This document shows positions 10,501-22,074 of a DNA stretch of 64,000 bases, in pieces. Made by a program: the position numbers and the translations under genes. Source of the DNA: Ecdyonurus torrentis (taxonomy: Eukaryota > Arthropoda > Insecta > Ephemeroptera > Heptageniidae); the NCBI GenBank assembly GCA_949318235.1, contig OX439129.1:19795066-19859065 (forward strand), written 5' to 3'. The notes beneath the pieces are model-generated. The model ran no database searches. It was not told the origin of the DNA and worked only from the letters and a program-made list of their open reading frames with translations. Numbering within the stretch: position 1 is the first letter of the stretch; every line of letters starts with the position of its first letter.

Positions 10501-13101
10501 TGCGAGGAAATATATATTTATTTAAAAAGTATATGTGCTCCGGGTTGCATTTTACAGGCTGATTGTGCTGCGGGCTGCATTTATTAGGCGCTCACAAGAA
10601 TTTTACATCATAATTCGAGGTTATTTTAAGGTTATTTCAATTAAAGTATCAAATCAGTTTACCAATACAAATTTATGGCTCTAAACTGATTTTCAGCTTC
10701 TAAACCCTTGTAGTTTCATAGTTACGTTTTTTTGCATATTTTGGCAAAGGGGTTGGTTGCAATTTTTTTGTATGCGTAGCATGAATAATCAATATTTCCT
10801 TTATTGGTTGTTTGAGTTTGAAATTTTTATCTCATGTACTTTCAGAGGAAATGCACTTTTGAAATCATTGTTTTCAAAATGACACAAAAAAAGTTTTTTT
10901 TTGTGAAGTTAATTACAAAAACACCATCAGCTGGCAAAATTTGCAACTGAGCTGAAGTAATGTGCAATACATGTGCCTTAGGATAAAATGAAAGTTAATT
11001 TTTTGTAATTTTTTTCTGAGCTACAGTGCTACTGTATACTTGAAAACATCAAAATCTGAGATACGAGGTTCTTATTTGATTTTGTCGAATGCTATACTGC
11101 CTATAGGTATTTTGTGGTATTACAAGTACAACCTACAACAACAACAACAACAAACAAATTATGATTTAAAAATAAATTTGAAAAAATGTTACTATAGATG
11201 ACATACAATAGTGTTGCTCCTAAAATCACGATCGCCTTTGGTTATTCAAATGGGATGCGCATTTTTTGGTGTAATAGAACAGGGTTTACGAACAGCATTA
11301 TTGAATCTCTCTGTTTTAAAAAATTGCGGTAAAAAATCATTTTTTTATAAACGCTTTGTAAATTCTTAAAAAAAAAGAAAATCCTCATTTAGGTGAAAAA
11401 CATTTATGAAAAGGTGAAAAAAAGTGAAAACCTAAAAAAAGGTGAGAAAAAAAGAGTTTATCTCAAACGGCTCGAAAGTTGCTAGTTCGTGGACATTCTT
11501 ATAAAAAAGGAACATAATTATTATTCATAGCAACAAAAAGGTGATCACCTGAAAATCCGGTCTCTAATTATAAGCAATTTTATTTTAATTTTTTAAACCT
11601 AGCGAAAAAATTTTAGCTTAAAATTAAGCAAAAAATAAGAATGCCACGCCCATTTTTCAAAATTTTTTCGCCTGCGGCGGGCAACTGGGGGGCTGCGCCC
11701 CCCAGACCCCCCGATGAGGTGTGGAATCATCTCCCTATTGCGTTCCGGTAAGACTTCAGATCTACTTTAAGCCCTGGTCCTAGTTTTCGAGATATCAATC
11801 GGTCACCTACCCCCTTAATGTTAAAATATTATATTAGAATATTCTAATCTTTCTAATTCAATACAAAGATGACAATTATTTTTTTCCAATGTTGTACAGG
11901 TTTTGGTGCTGCCAGGTCCTTCTGGTGTGACAAGGCCTTCTCGTGACGTGCTGCGTCCTGTAAGACCTCCCTTGCAGTCAAAGCAACAAGATGAGGTGAC
12001 AGTCATCAAAGAGGTTAAGTCTCCAGCAAATAAAGAGCACCGTGAGAAGAAGAGCATCTCAAGTAAGCTTCTACAAAAAGTTGACTTTACATTAGTGGTG
12101 TGAATTTTTGGTACTGCCACTTTTATAGATCACTTAAAATGGTAACTAGACTGGTTATCAATGTCAATCACCACTTTCCCAAATTCAATCTGGGTAAGGG
12201 GGATTGATGAAATATTGCCAGTAAGAAAAGTTGCATTTTTCTGGGTAAATTGTTCTATTTCTAATTGTGTATTGATCAATATAATGCCATATTTTGAGGT
12301 TTCAATCAACTATATTAAAAATAATAATAATAAATAAAAAAAAACTTTTTTTTTATTAATATTATTTTTATTATTACATGCAAGAAAATGTGTATTTTTC
12401 AATTGGCTTCCAGTTTTCTAATAATTTCTATGTCTTACACACAGGCTCCACAATGATACCACAATGGCTTCCAAAGCAAATTCAGCCTAAGGGTCGCTTC
12501 CACTACAAGAGACCCAATGTACCTATGGTACAGCCACCACCCACCAAGAAGTTAAATTTGCTGAATAGGCTCCAGGGTGCAAGTGGAGTACATAAAACAC
12601 GCAGTCCCTCGCGTCGCTCATGTCTTGATTTTGTATGTTGCGTAAGAAAGTATTTTAAAGTCTCTGCTTTGTGTGCGGGGATATGGCTTTGCCTAAAGTC
12701 TCATTCACACGGCTTGAAAAATTAACCAAATCTATGTTGACGTCCATCAACATGTAAATAAAGTAGAAATATATGATCACACATGCACCATTTTACATGT
12801 TTTTAAATCTGACAGATGCTTAAGGGCAAAGCTGGCATTTCCCAGATTTCTGTCCAAGGTTATCTGTCGATAAATGCCTAAGTGTAAGAGTAAATTTGTT
12901 GAGGTTAACACAGCTTGCCATGTGAATGATACTTAAGTAAAAGAAAAAAATGAAGTTATATATTGTTAAAGTTATTTCAAATAAATGTGCATTTTACTGA
13001 TTTGTGCAATTCCCGTTTGTGTCATCGCCATTCTTTCCTATGCCCGTATGCTCAATGAATTATAATATCTGTAGTTACAAAGTTCTTAAATTTATATTAC
13101 T

Positions 13102-13162
<61 letters not shown>

Positions 13163-16100
13163 AGTGTATGTATCTTAAACAGACATTACAGTTCTTTATA
13201 TGAATTTTACTCTCTTTCAGGTTGCTTCCCCCCCCCCCCCCCCCCCCTCCTAATGTTATTTGTTGATTGTTGCTTACTTGTTAGATCAGCTAAATTACAA
13301 GAGAACTAATATTGTTTGATATACATTATTAATAATAATAACAATAAAGTTATCAATTGAAAGAGCATAGTGCTGTGATGTATAATGCACTTTTAGTATT
13401 GAATATTTTAACAATATATAAACTCAGTTTGCATTTTAATCAATATACATTGTACTATAAAATGTGTTGTAATGTTTCAGTGTTACAGAATGGAGGAGAA
13501 GAAAAAGTATTCAGACCTCCTTAAACATTATCTACTAACCACTGCCTCGTCATATACCACTCTACAAACTATGGTGAACAGTCCAAATCTCGCCTCTCCA
13601 CGTTATGGGTTCTCCTCTTTGTAAGTGATAATTTTATTCTTGCAAAAAACAATTAATTTTAGAATTTAAGCTATATTCCTCTTCCAATACTTGAACGAAG
13701 AAAATAATATTACAAGAGCTAGATACTCTCAAATTAAATACATTTAGTGTAGTCTATATCTTATTATTTTTATTTAATTATATAATCATTAAGTTGTTAT
13801 TTTTGTTCTTTCTTAAACATGCTGCAAGTTTTAACTTTATTTTAACTGTGTCCTCCTTTGTGTTTGTTATTTGTAGTGTGTCTCCTCAGCGCCGCAGTTC
13901 AGAACAAATAGAACTGGTAGATCTGACCTTGCCTGAAGATGTGTTGGAGAAGACGTCAAAGCTCAGCACACCTCGCGTCAAGATGAATTCTCCATATGTT
14001 AATGAGACAAAAGTGGTGCCCGTGACACGCTCACTTAGTTTAGAAGAAGAAGAAGAAGTGATTGTGCTTGAAAGAGAAAATTACAGGAAGAATACACTTG
14101 CCGAGTCCCTCAAGTCAACGCAGCTGCTCAATGAGAACTGGGTAGCTGACATGTGAGTATTTAAATTAAATTTAATCCTTGTGTATTAATTGTTAACTTT
14201 CTGAAAGATTTGTTTGTGTGTGTGTGTGTGTGTGTTATAAATGTTTTTTTTTTTATATATATATTTTTTAGTTAAGTTTGAAAAAAAAAATTAGTATTTT
14301 AATTCTTACAGTTAGCAAAGCAATTTATAAACTTGCATGTCAGAAGTTAAAAATAAATAAATAATGAAATAATAGAGAATGGTAGGTAGAGATTACAGCA
14401 TGTTGAACTTTATTTTAACTGTATTTGTTGCAGCACTAATGATTATTATGAGAAAAAGAAGCAGCGAGATGCTGAGATTGAGAAGGAAAAACTGCGATTG
14501 AAATTGCAGAGTGAGCAGTACAAGGAGCAGTTTGAGGATAAATACCTGGATAGAATAAGTAAGCAGATTCATGCCTTTGATATCAGCAAAGAGGCAGAGG
14601 AAGAAGAAGAAGAGGAGATTGAGGAGTTGTTGCCACCCTTGTCTGATGAGGCTGAGGTCAGTCACATGTTCAACATAATCAAACAATATCCGGCATTTTT
14701 GTCATTTATTTTTTAGTTATACTTACAAGTTAGTTTTTATTTATTACTATTATTTAGTTGTTATGTGCACTTCAAATTTGACTTTGCACTATGTTGTAAA
14801 TTCAGACCTCTAAGTTGAGTTTTCTTTGTAAGTTTTAATAAAAATTGATTGATTATTATTCCTTTACATTTTAAGCATTACAGGCAACTTATTTAAAAGA
14901 AAAATTACTGTTTACAGGAAATGGTCAATCGAGCATTGATTCCAAGACCTCCACAAGAAATTCTTGTGAGTGGATTTAACAAGGAAATCACTAGAAAAGA
15001 CATCTCTACTCTTGCAGGACTTAACTGGCTTAATGATGAGGTATTGACTTGCTTTATATTATACATACATACATACATATCATGACGCTATAATCCCTTT
15101 CGGGGTAAGCCAACAGCACAGATGTTTTATCCTAACCAAGTGATAGACCTCCACATCTTCCTATCCTGACATACTTCACTTGCTTCCGCCAGTCTCATAC
15201 CTTGTTTCATACATTTCCTTTTGCATTTCATACTGCGTACATTCTTATTTTTCAAGCAGTTTTAGGCCTGCCTCTATCTCTCCTTCCATCCACTCTACTA
15301 TGAAATACCTGCTTTGCTATTCTTTCATCATCCATTCTCTCAACATGACCAAACCACCGTAACACACTGTTCTCATACTTCTCAGTCACCATTTTTCCAA
15401 ACTTAATAACAACACTGCAATAATGCATGTACAATTTGTTACATCTTATCATTGTTTATATTATTATGCATTAATAATCTTTATTGAGAGAAAAATTATC
15501 TAGAGATTAAATGTAAAAGATAAAAAAAAAGCAGTATAATGACTGTTCTATTAGCTTGATTAAAAAAAAAAAAAAAAAAAAAACGTATGAACACATCAAT
15601 GCAAAATAATAATAAAAAGAAAATAATGCAATGCAGTTATGGTATTGGCTCACCCTCTTGTTGGGTTCATTATCTCGTTCGGGGGTCTCTCAACGCACGG
15701 CATGTAGTCGTGTGGTTCTGAAAATTTGTGACCGAGATCATCCCGTCTTTACGATCTCATAAAAGTTTATTTGAAGTCGATAGACCTACCAGGGGCTGAG
15801 CAATGAGCCATGACCGAGAGCGCGATAGTGCCATTTAAAATACATTGAACCTTATGGCGCTCGCAATGTTAAAAAATCCGTCGAACGAGATGGTGAACCA
15901 ATACCATAACTCTTGATTATTATTAGGGACCCAGGAAAATGGCAATTTCACATAATGGAAAGGCATTGAAAAACCTATATCCTTTTGTTTACTTGAACTT
16001 CACAAAATTGAGAGTTGACTGTAATTATTTTAGACTAAATAAAATGTTTATTTTAATTTATAAACATAAAATGTAAAATATTGTGTGTTTGATTGCTCAT

Positions 16101-17848
16101 GTGATTTTGTCTAGGTGATCAACTTCTACATGGACCTGCTGCTGGAGCGAGGCAAGCTGGAGAATTACCCCTCTGTGTACACCATGAACACTTTCTTCTA
16201 CCCTAGACTCAGGCAAAATGGGCACAGTGCTCTCAAGAGGTGGACCAAGAAGGTACAGTAACTTGAATCAAAATTTACACCGAATAAAATGTTCAAATCC
16301 CAGTAATATCGGTGCATTCCTTTTTTATTTATTTATTTATTTATTTTTTTCGCTCCCAAAAGACCCACGTTTTTCTTGCAGTGCCAGGTAGAGTAAACAA
16401 TACATAATTTGCGAATATTAACCTCTAATGTCACTTTTTGTATACATATATTATTATTATTATTATTATTATAGTATAAAACTAAATGAGTTATTTTCCG
16501 TATTCATGATGGTTAGTAAAAATGAATGATTGTGAAAACCTGCAGGTTGCATGTGTTTTATCAGCAACACTGAAACTCAAGTACCTGGAATAAATTTTTT
16601 TACATTTTTATAATTTCAATTTTAGTTATAGCATGTAACTATAAATCATAACTTGATCTTTGTTACAGGTTGACATCTTCTCGTATGAAATGATTGTAGT
16701 ACCTGTACATCTGGGCATGCACTGGTGTATGTCGCTCATTGATCTGAAGAACAAAACTGTATCATACTATGACAGCATGGGAGGCAATGACCAAGGGTGC
16801 CCACAGGTAACTAACTGTCCCTGTTGGAAGTTTGAATTTTAAAGTTTAAACAGTGATAACTGGAAGGGAAAGCAAGGACAAATTAGCCTTGCTGGGGGGG
16901 GGGGGGGGGGGGAGGAGGGAGTGAAATGTGGTAAAGAAAAAGGTTTTCAATACTAAAGAATAACTTAACTTTTAGTTGTTGTTTTGTTGTTGTTTTCCCC
17001 TCTACTATTTGAATGGCTGATGTAAACCACCAATAATACCCAACATGTCATTGTATGAGGTACGTAATATTTGTTTTTGTTTCAGTTGCTGTTAAGATAC
17101 CTACAAGATGAGAGTATGGACAAGAAGAAAACATCTTATAATACTTCAGAATGGCAGTGCCTTGTGCCCAAGGTAAATTTACATTTATAAATTTCTGTAC
17201 TGTACTTCCAATCACAGCTGCTCATGTAAATAACAGACACTGAAATGTGTGTAAAAATCATTGTGGTTATTGATACCAAAATAAAATAATAGAAATAATA
17301 CTAGAGAAATAAGAGCACTGCATTGAAAATTAATGCAAAGCAAACTTCTCTAATTTTGATAAATAAAGAGAGAGAGAGAGAGAGGGGGGGGGGGGGGGGA
17401 TTCAAGTAATTAATTAATTTGAATCCCTCTCCAGCCAACTTTTAAAATTAGAGAATTATGCTTTTCATTATTTTTCAATACACAGTGCTCTAATTTCTTT
17501 CCTTGTATTTTGGTAAAACTGCTAAAAAAAAAAAAAAAAGAAAAAAAAAACTTTGTTGAAAGTAATTTAATTTATCAAAACTGATGTGTGATTTATGAAC
17601 TAATTAATCAAGTTGTTACAAAAGTGAAATTGAAATGTTAACTGTCATTATGAACACTGTAGCAAAGTATAACTTGGTGTTTGCAGGATATTCCACAGCA
17701 GATGAATGGCAGTGACTGTGGTATGTTCTCATGTATGTTTGCCGAGACGTTGACGAGACGTGCAAAGATCAATTTCTCACAAGAACACATGCCTTACTTC
17801 AGACGTCGTATGGTGTATGAGATTCTCACCAAGAAACTCATGTCGTGA
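7600..17848 (+). CDS. SENP1/2-type SUMO-specific cysteine protease (Ulp1 family, C48), 3' part of gene
   Basis: Exons: 7600-7658, 8228-8296, 11900-12062, 12445-12641, 13481-13620, 13877-14152, 14434-14656, 14918-15040, 16115-16252, 16669-16806, 17086-17172, 17687-17848. Phase is continuous and gives about 590 residues plus TGA. The gene probably begins upstream of 7600, since SENP1/2 proteins are about 590-640 residues. The N-terminal part is low-complexity, with a charged helical stretch before the protease domain. The catalytic domain (about residues 400-590) shows the C48 triad: His in [10 protein letters not shown], Asp in YYDSMGG (17 residues later, as in human SENP1) and Cys in [11 protein letters not shown], plus the oxyanion-hole Gln in IPQQMNGSD. 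It should mature SUMO precursors and remove SUMO from nuclear proteins. The 3' end of exon 4 could alternatively be 12632 (GTATGT donor). AATAAA lies near 18256. Introns carry a nested hAT (9157-11776), a LINE fragment (15090-15452) and MITEs. Confidence 0.9.
9157..11776. mobile_element. Non-autonomous hAT element, copy A (2.62 kb), in a SENP intron
   Basis: The ends are CAGGGCTTAAAGTA and its exact inverse TACTTTAAGCCCTG. They are flanked by a perfect 8-bp duplication GTCCTAGT (9149-9156 and 11777-11784), as made by hAT transposases. Subterminal palindromes based on ACCGG/GGAACGCAGTTCCGG lie at about 9175-9235. No transposase frame is visible. A second element (9836-11566) is inserted inside. 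The same composite is present in reverse orientation at 50434-53045 with a different target duplication. Confidence 0.92.
9836..11566. mobile_element. Inner foldback hAT-like element nested in copy A
   Basis: It starts TAGAGACCGGATTTTC and ends with the inverse, flanked by the 8-bp duplication ATTATAAG (9828-9835 and 11567-11574). The inside is a long foldback: about 10030-10560 pairs with about 10565-11095 (for example TCTCAGATTTTGATGTTTTC and its complement), and the outer parts contain many AAAAGGTGA repeats. No coding capacity was seen. The family has three copies in this window (9836, 27423, 50646). Confidence 0.9.
15090..15452 (-). mobile_element. 3' fragment of a LINE-type non-LTR retrotransposon (RT C-terminus)
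   Basis: On the minus strand the frame at 15252-15452 encodes [20 protein letters not shown] followed by a [12 protein letters not shown] segment. This is the signature C-terminal region of the endonuclease/reverse transcriptase ORF of several LINE clades. Further 3' element sequence continues down to about 15090 and abuts a (TACA)n tract at 15062-15080, a plausible microsatellite-like tail. The element is heavily 5'-truncated and lies in the intron between SENP exons 15040 and 16115. Confidence 0.8.
15638..15908. repeat. MITE with TATGGTATTGG-type ends (copy 1)
   Basis: The terminal inverted repeats begin TATGGTAT and continue through GGCTCACC...; the right end carries the imperfect inverse (GGTGAACCAATACCATA). 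The internal text GAAAATTTGTGACCGAGATCA recurs at 35257-35510, so this is an interspersed family. It sits in a SENP intron. Confidence 0.75.
17297..17503. repeat. Inverted repeat of the TTAGAGCACnnTGAATTGAAA family
   Basis: AGAGAAATAAGAGCACTG... near 17301 is mirrored by CAGTGCTCTAATTTC near 17485-17500. The centre holds a (GA)n-(G)n tract at about 17368-17399. It resembles the better preserved element at 26242-26453. It lies in the last SENP intron. Confidence 0.5.
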
Positions 17849-18055
17849 ACCTTACCAGTGTTGTGAACATCTCGTGATAGGTACAGTACCAAAACAGTAT
17901 AAAATGTTTAAGATGGTCAAAGTCAGGCCTACTAATATTTATTGAATAACAACACAACAGATAGCTAAAAAGCAAAGTTCAAGAAAAAAAAATGCTAAAT
18001 TTCTGCATAAAAATAATAGGTCAGCCTCTTGTACTCCATTATTATATATTATATC

Positions 18056-18194
18056 CTATGTTCACTTGACCTTGAAAAAAAAAGCTGTCCGGTAAACACT
18101 AAATTTTGTATTTCTTCGTTTCAGGTTATTAGCATCAATAAGTGTTTTTCAAGGTCAAGTGGACATAAAACATTGTAGCAGAGCACCCTTGATA
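18056..18194. repeat. TA-site MITE, left-truncated copy
   Basis: It shares the paired TGACCTTGA (18067-18075) and TCAAGGTCA (18149-18157) and the right end GCAGAGCACCCTTGATAT with the intact copy at 21826-21992. The left terminal repeat is missing. Confidence 0.75.
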
Positions 18195-19034
18195 TTTTTA
18201 TTTTATTATTTTCTGTGTTACTTCAGTTCTTTACTTTTGCAATTGATTAGCAATAATAAACTGTCTAATTAAAAAAAAAAAAAAGTTAATCCATTAAAAA
18301 AATCAGTGCACTTTTTGAATAATACGTAGTAAAGTTTAAAGCTTCCTTCCCACTCAGAATACTTTCAGTGATGAAATGTAGTCACATTGTAAAAAAAAAA
18401 AAAAAAAAAGTTTGTCACAGGGGGGGGGGGGGGGGGGGCACTTACTAGCGGCTATGATGTCACGCGTATAGTTAACAAATGTTAACTATCAAATGTTAAC
18501 TATACAGGCAAAATGATTCACATGACATCACAATAGCCTTGTTGTGAGCCTATCTTTATTATACCTACTATCTTGGGTTTGTCATATACCTATAGCAAGT
18601 AGTGTTCATATATTATGAGCCTTATGCTAGCATTCTCTAATGAGACAAATTTTTCTTGCGTCCATTTAGATGTATGTTTGTAAAAATTGCTGATTTACGA
18701 TTGTTGCATCATTAGATTTTCTAAATAATGAATTTAAGTGGCAAGAGAAAGGGGGGGGAAACTGCACTCTTGTATGCATGTACTGTGATGATGGCTACTG
18801 GCCAGTAATAAATTTAATAAGCTTATTAGTAAACACAGTAGAACACACACATAAAAAATAACCATCACCTAATGTTTTTTTTAATGACATTGCACCTTGT
18901 TTTGGTTCAAGGTAGCAGGTTTACAAAGAAGTTTATAGATGTCAATTATAACTACTGTGTTAGATGCTCCAGTGACTAATACAGTTGTGTATTGTTGTAA
19001 AGTGGCATCATGACATAAACAAAATAATGGAGCT

Positions 19035-19176
19035 GGGGGTCTGTTCCGTAAGTCCTCACGAGAAACTCGGTATCGAGAAAGGAGGCGTAACTCACTTGTT
19101 TATCATAGAAAACTCGTGAGCCACGCCCCCTTTCTGGGTACCGAGTTTCTCGTGAAGCCTTACGGAACAGACCCCC
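19035..19176. repeat. MITE with long terminal inverted repeats (about 50 bp)
   Basis: GGGGGTCTGTTCCGTAAG at the left is matched by CTTACGGAACAGACCCCC at the right, with pairing continuing through ACGAGAAACTCGGTA. The total is 142 bp. No unambiguous target duplication was found. Confidence 0.8.
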
Positions 19177-20028
19177 TGTACAGTTGAAGACAAATACAAA
19201 ATGTAAAAGGTTACACTTCAAACTTGTTGCTTATTTGTGCGCCTCAAACTTTATGTTGCATTGAGATTTTTACCTTATATTCACATTCTTTCTAAACATT
19301 TACATTAAACTCACTATAGGTTGCCACTCACGCTCAGGTGATTGAGAACACTATCACTTGAGAGTGAGTGGTGACATCTATTAAGTTTTATATACATTTT
19401 TTGAAGGTACATGAATGTTGAATATTAGGGGGGGGGGGGGGGGGGGGATCTGTTTCAGCATAAGTTTGAAGCGCGGAAATGAGGAACAAGTTTAAATTGT
19501 AACCTTTTATTTGTCTTTGACTGTACATGTATTTCTGTTGATAATGAGATGTATTATTAACTAACAAGCAAGTCAATTGTTTTTCTTTCATTCTTAAAAA
19601 TATTGCATTGAACTCTCGAATGTGCAAAAATAATAATAATCTAAAACTACTGTATTTCATTGACGAATGATAAAAAAAAAAATAATAATAATAAATAAAA
19701 TAAATAAATAAATTTAGCTATTTTTCTGGTTCTTAGCTGAATTTCACATTTTATTTCACAGATAAATGATTCAAAGCTACATTTGCCTTGAGTCTTAAAA
19801 TCATATGTATTTTAAAAAGAAAAATAACCTCATGTAATTTATATCACAATTGTAGATGAGTAGTAACTCTTTGCAGTTTATAAAAATAAATGCATGGCTC
19901 TCACTCTTATTTCTTTAATATATTTTTATGCACTTTTCTGTTATAATCCTATTTAATGAGAGTTAACTTTTTCACTTATTAAGATTAATGCTAATAACAA
20001 GTGCACATAAATCTGAGTAGTTCATATA

Positions 20029-20315
20029 ATAAAGAAAAGGATAGAATTACCAGCAAAGGCCTTACCACAGTAGAAGTTCTATGGAGAGGTCTAGGTCTCG
20101 CATGGTACAGTATTTTGTTATAAAAAAGTTTATTTTATAACTTATTAGTTATTAATTTATTTTATAGTTTTTTTATAACAAAATACTGTGCCACGCGAGA
20201 CCTCGACCTCTCCATAGAACTTCTACTGTGGTAAGACCCTTGCTGGTAATTCTATCATTTTTTTTTTTTATTATTGATCCTAAGCACTTTTTTTTTTTTT
20301 TTTCCTTAAATTGAT
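20029..20315. mobile_element. Palindromic pair of Penelope-like element terminal segments
   Basis: AAAGAAAAGGATAG, ACCAGCAAAGGCCTTACCAC and CTATGGAGAGGTC at 20031-20115 are the same terminal segment that ends the PLE palindrome at 3149-3240. They recur here in inverse orientation at about 20170-20260, separated only by an AT-rich centre. The right side continues into ATTGATCCTAA and TCCTTAAATTGAT, which are also present just outside the left PLE arm. No RT sequence remains. Confidence 0.75.
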
Positions 20316-21053
20316 TCACAGTTTTGTTATTTTTTTGAGGCCAAAAAAATTTCTAATTTCTTGAAGATTAGCAGTTTTCACTAAAATAACTATATATAAT
20401 AAATTCTATATTATAATTTATTTTGTACTGAATATAAGAGATATATTATTACTGTATATTATTTTGTTTCTTTTGTATTTTTGTTTCTTAAATTTAAATA
20501 TGTAATCATCTTTATTCAAATACATAGAGGGGGGAAAAATGTCCTAGGCTAGAAATTAATTTCTTGGTGACGTGGCATCTCTGTCAGTCTAAGCTCATCA
20601 CTATCTCCTATTCCCCAAGTTTTCTGAACCTATCTATGTTTTTACTATCATTTTTGTTTCCTACTAAATTAATCATCACAAATTCAAATTTTCTGTATAA
20701 TTGCCAAAATAATAATTGGTTTTATTAATTTGCCTTTTACTTTTCTTTATTTCTTTATTTTTTTTTTTTTAACTATCAATTATTAATTTTCCAATATCTT
20801 AAACTAACTAATGTATATAATAAATCATTAACTAATTTTCACTAGAAACTATTGTAATTATGTAAAAACTAAATTTCTACAAAAATAATTTTGATTGTAT
20901 GTAAAATAATAATAATAACAACATAATGTTATTTTATAATCACCTGGAATATAAAAATGAAAAAATATATGCAAAATAATATTTAAATTTTTTATTTTTT
21001 ATTTGTATTACAAATATAATTTACTAATTGTTAAGTAGAAATGCATGAGGGAT

Positions 21054-21737
21054 TTACTTTGATTTCTCTGCAATGAACAAACCCCATGCATGTTCATTTT
21101 GACTGATCCAGCGCAGCTTCTTGCTCCAACCCTTCTCAAGCTCTTCAAAATCTGACACGGAAAACTCCTGCAAGATAAAAATTTAAAATAATAATAGGCC
21201 TATACATTGCAATAATTTTATAAAAATTGTAACAACTGACAGTTAATTGTATGTTATTTATAACTTATAAAAATTTTATTGTTATTTTATAATTGTCTAG
21301 TAATAGTTAATTGCCCTCCCACTTCCCTCTTTAATTAAATTAAATTTTCTGTTGTATTTTATTTTGTCAAACTATTAAGATTAGAAGCAATTATTAATTT
21401 ATTCATTTATCAGTTTAAGATAATGCAATAACACAAATTATTCAAGGCCCAATCTAAAGTTTAGTAGAGGTACTCTGATTCTGAAAAAAAATCTGACTGC
21501 AGCATTCATGTCTGAATGGCATATCGATCTTTTCGCGTCAAAATGAAGCTTCTACGCTTAACAAATTTCCAATGAATGAACGATCTACACTTTACAAATT
21601 CGCCGCTACCTGGAGCTTCTGCTATATAAAACAGGTAGGTGCATGAAGCTCCAGGTAGCCGCAAATTTGTAAAGTGTAGATCGTTCATTCTTTGGAAATT
21701 TGTAAAGTGTAGTAGCTTCATCTTGACGCAAGAAGAT

Positions 21738-21830
<93 letters not shown>

Positions 21831-21985
21831 GGGTGCTCCGCTATAATGTCCTAAGTCCACTTGACCTTGAAAAATAAAAAATCGTCGGATCAACCCCAAA
21901 TTTTGGATTTATCCATTTCAGGTCATTTGCAGCAAAAAATATTTTTCAAGGTCAAATGGACTTAAGACATTATAGCGGAGCACCC

Positions 21986-22074
<89 letters not shown>

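Larger units (their letters stand above)
17849..21053. other. Intergenic region between SENP and PMT, repeat-rich, no gene
   Basis: This is the 3' flank of SENP (AATAAA near 18256) meeting the 3' flank of the convergent PMT gene. It contains poly(G) runs (18421-18438, 19431-19447), a short inverted repeat at 18450-18538 (GGCTATGATGTCAC and its inverse), and the elements listed separately at 18056-18194, 19035-19176 and 20029-20315. No open frame in it resembles a protein. Confidence 0.6.

Noticed and set aside
13004..13309. 101-residue open frame with a long Phe and Pro run
   Set aside because: It is created by a poly(T) and a poly(C) tract inside a SENP intron.
15252..15452. LINE RT tail as a host gene exon
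   Set aside because: The RGRPK-containing C-terminal signature is typical of repetitive LINE ORFs and lies antisense within a SENP intron.
21606..21899. Open frame with (IY)n repeats, also at 53398-53691
   Set aside because: Translation of (TA)n microsatellites.
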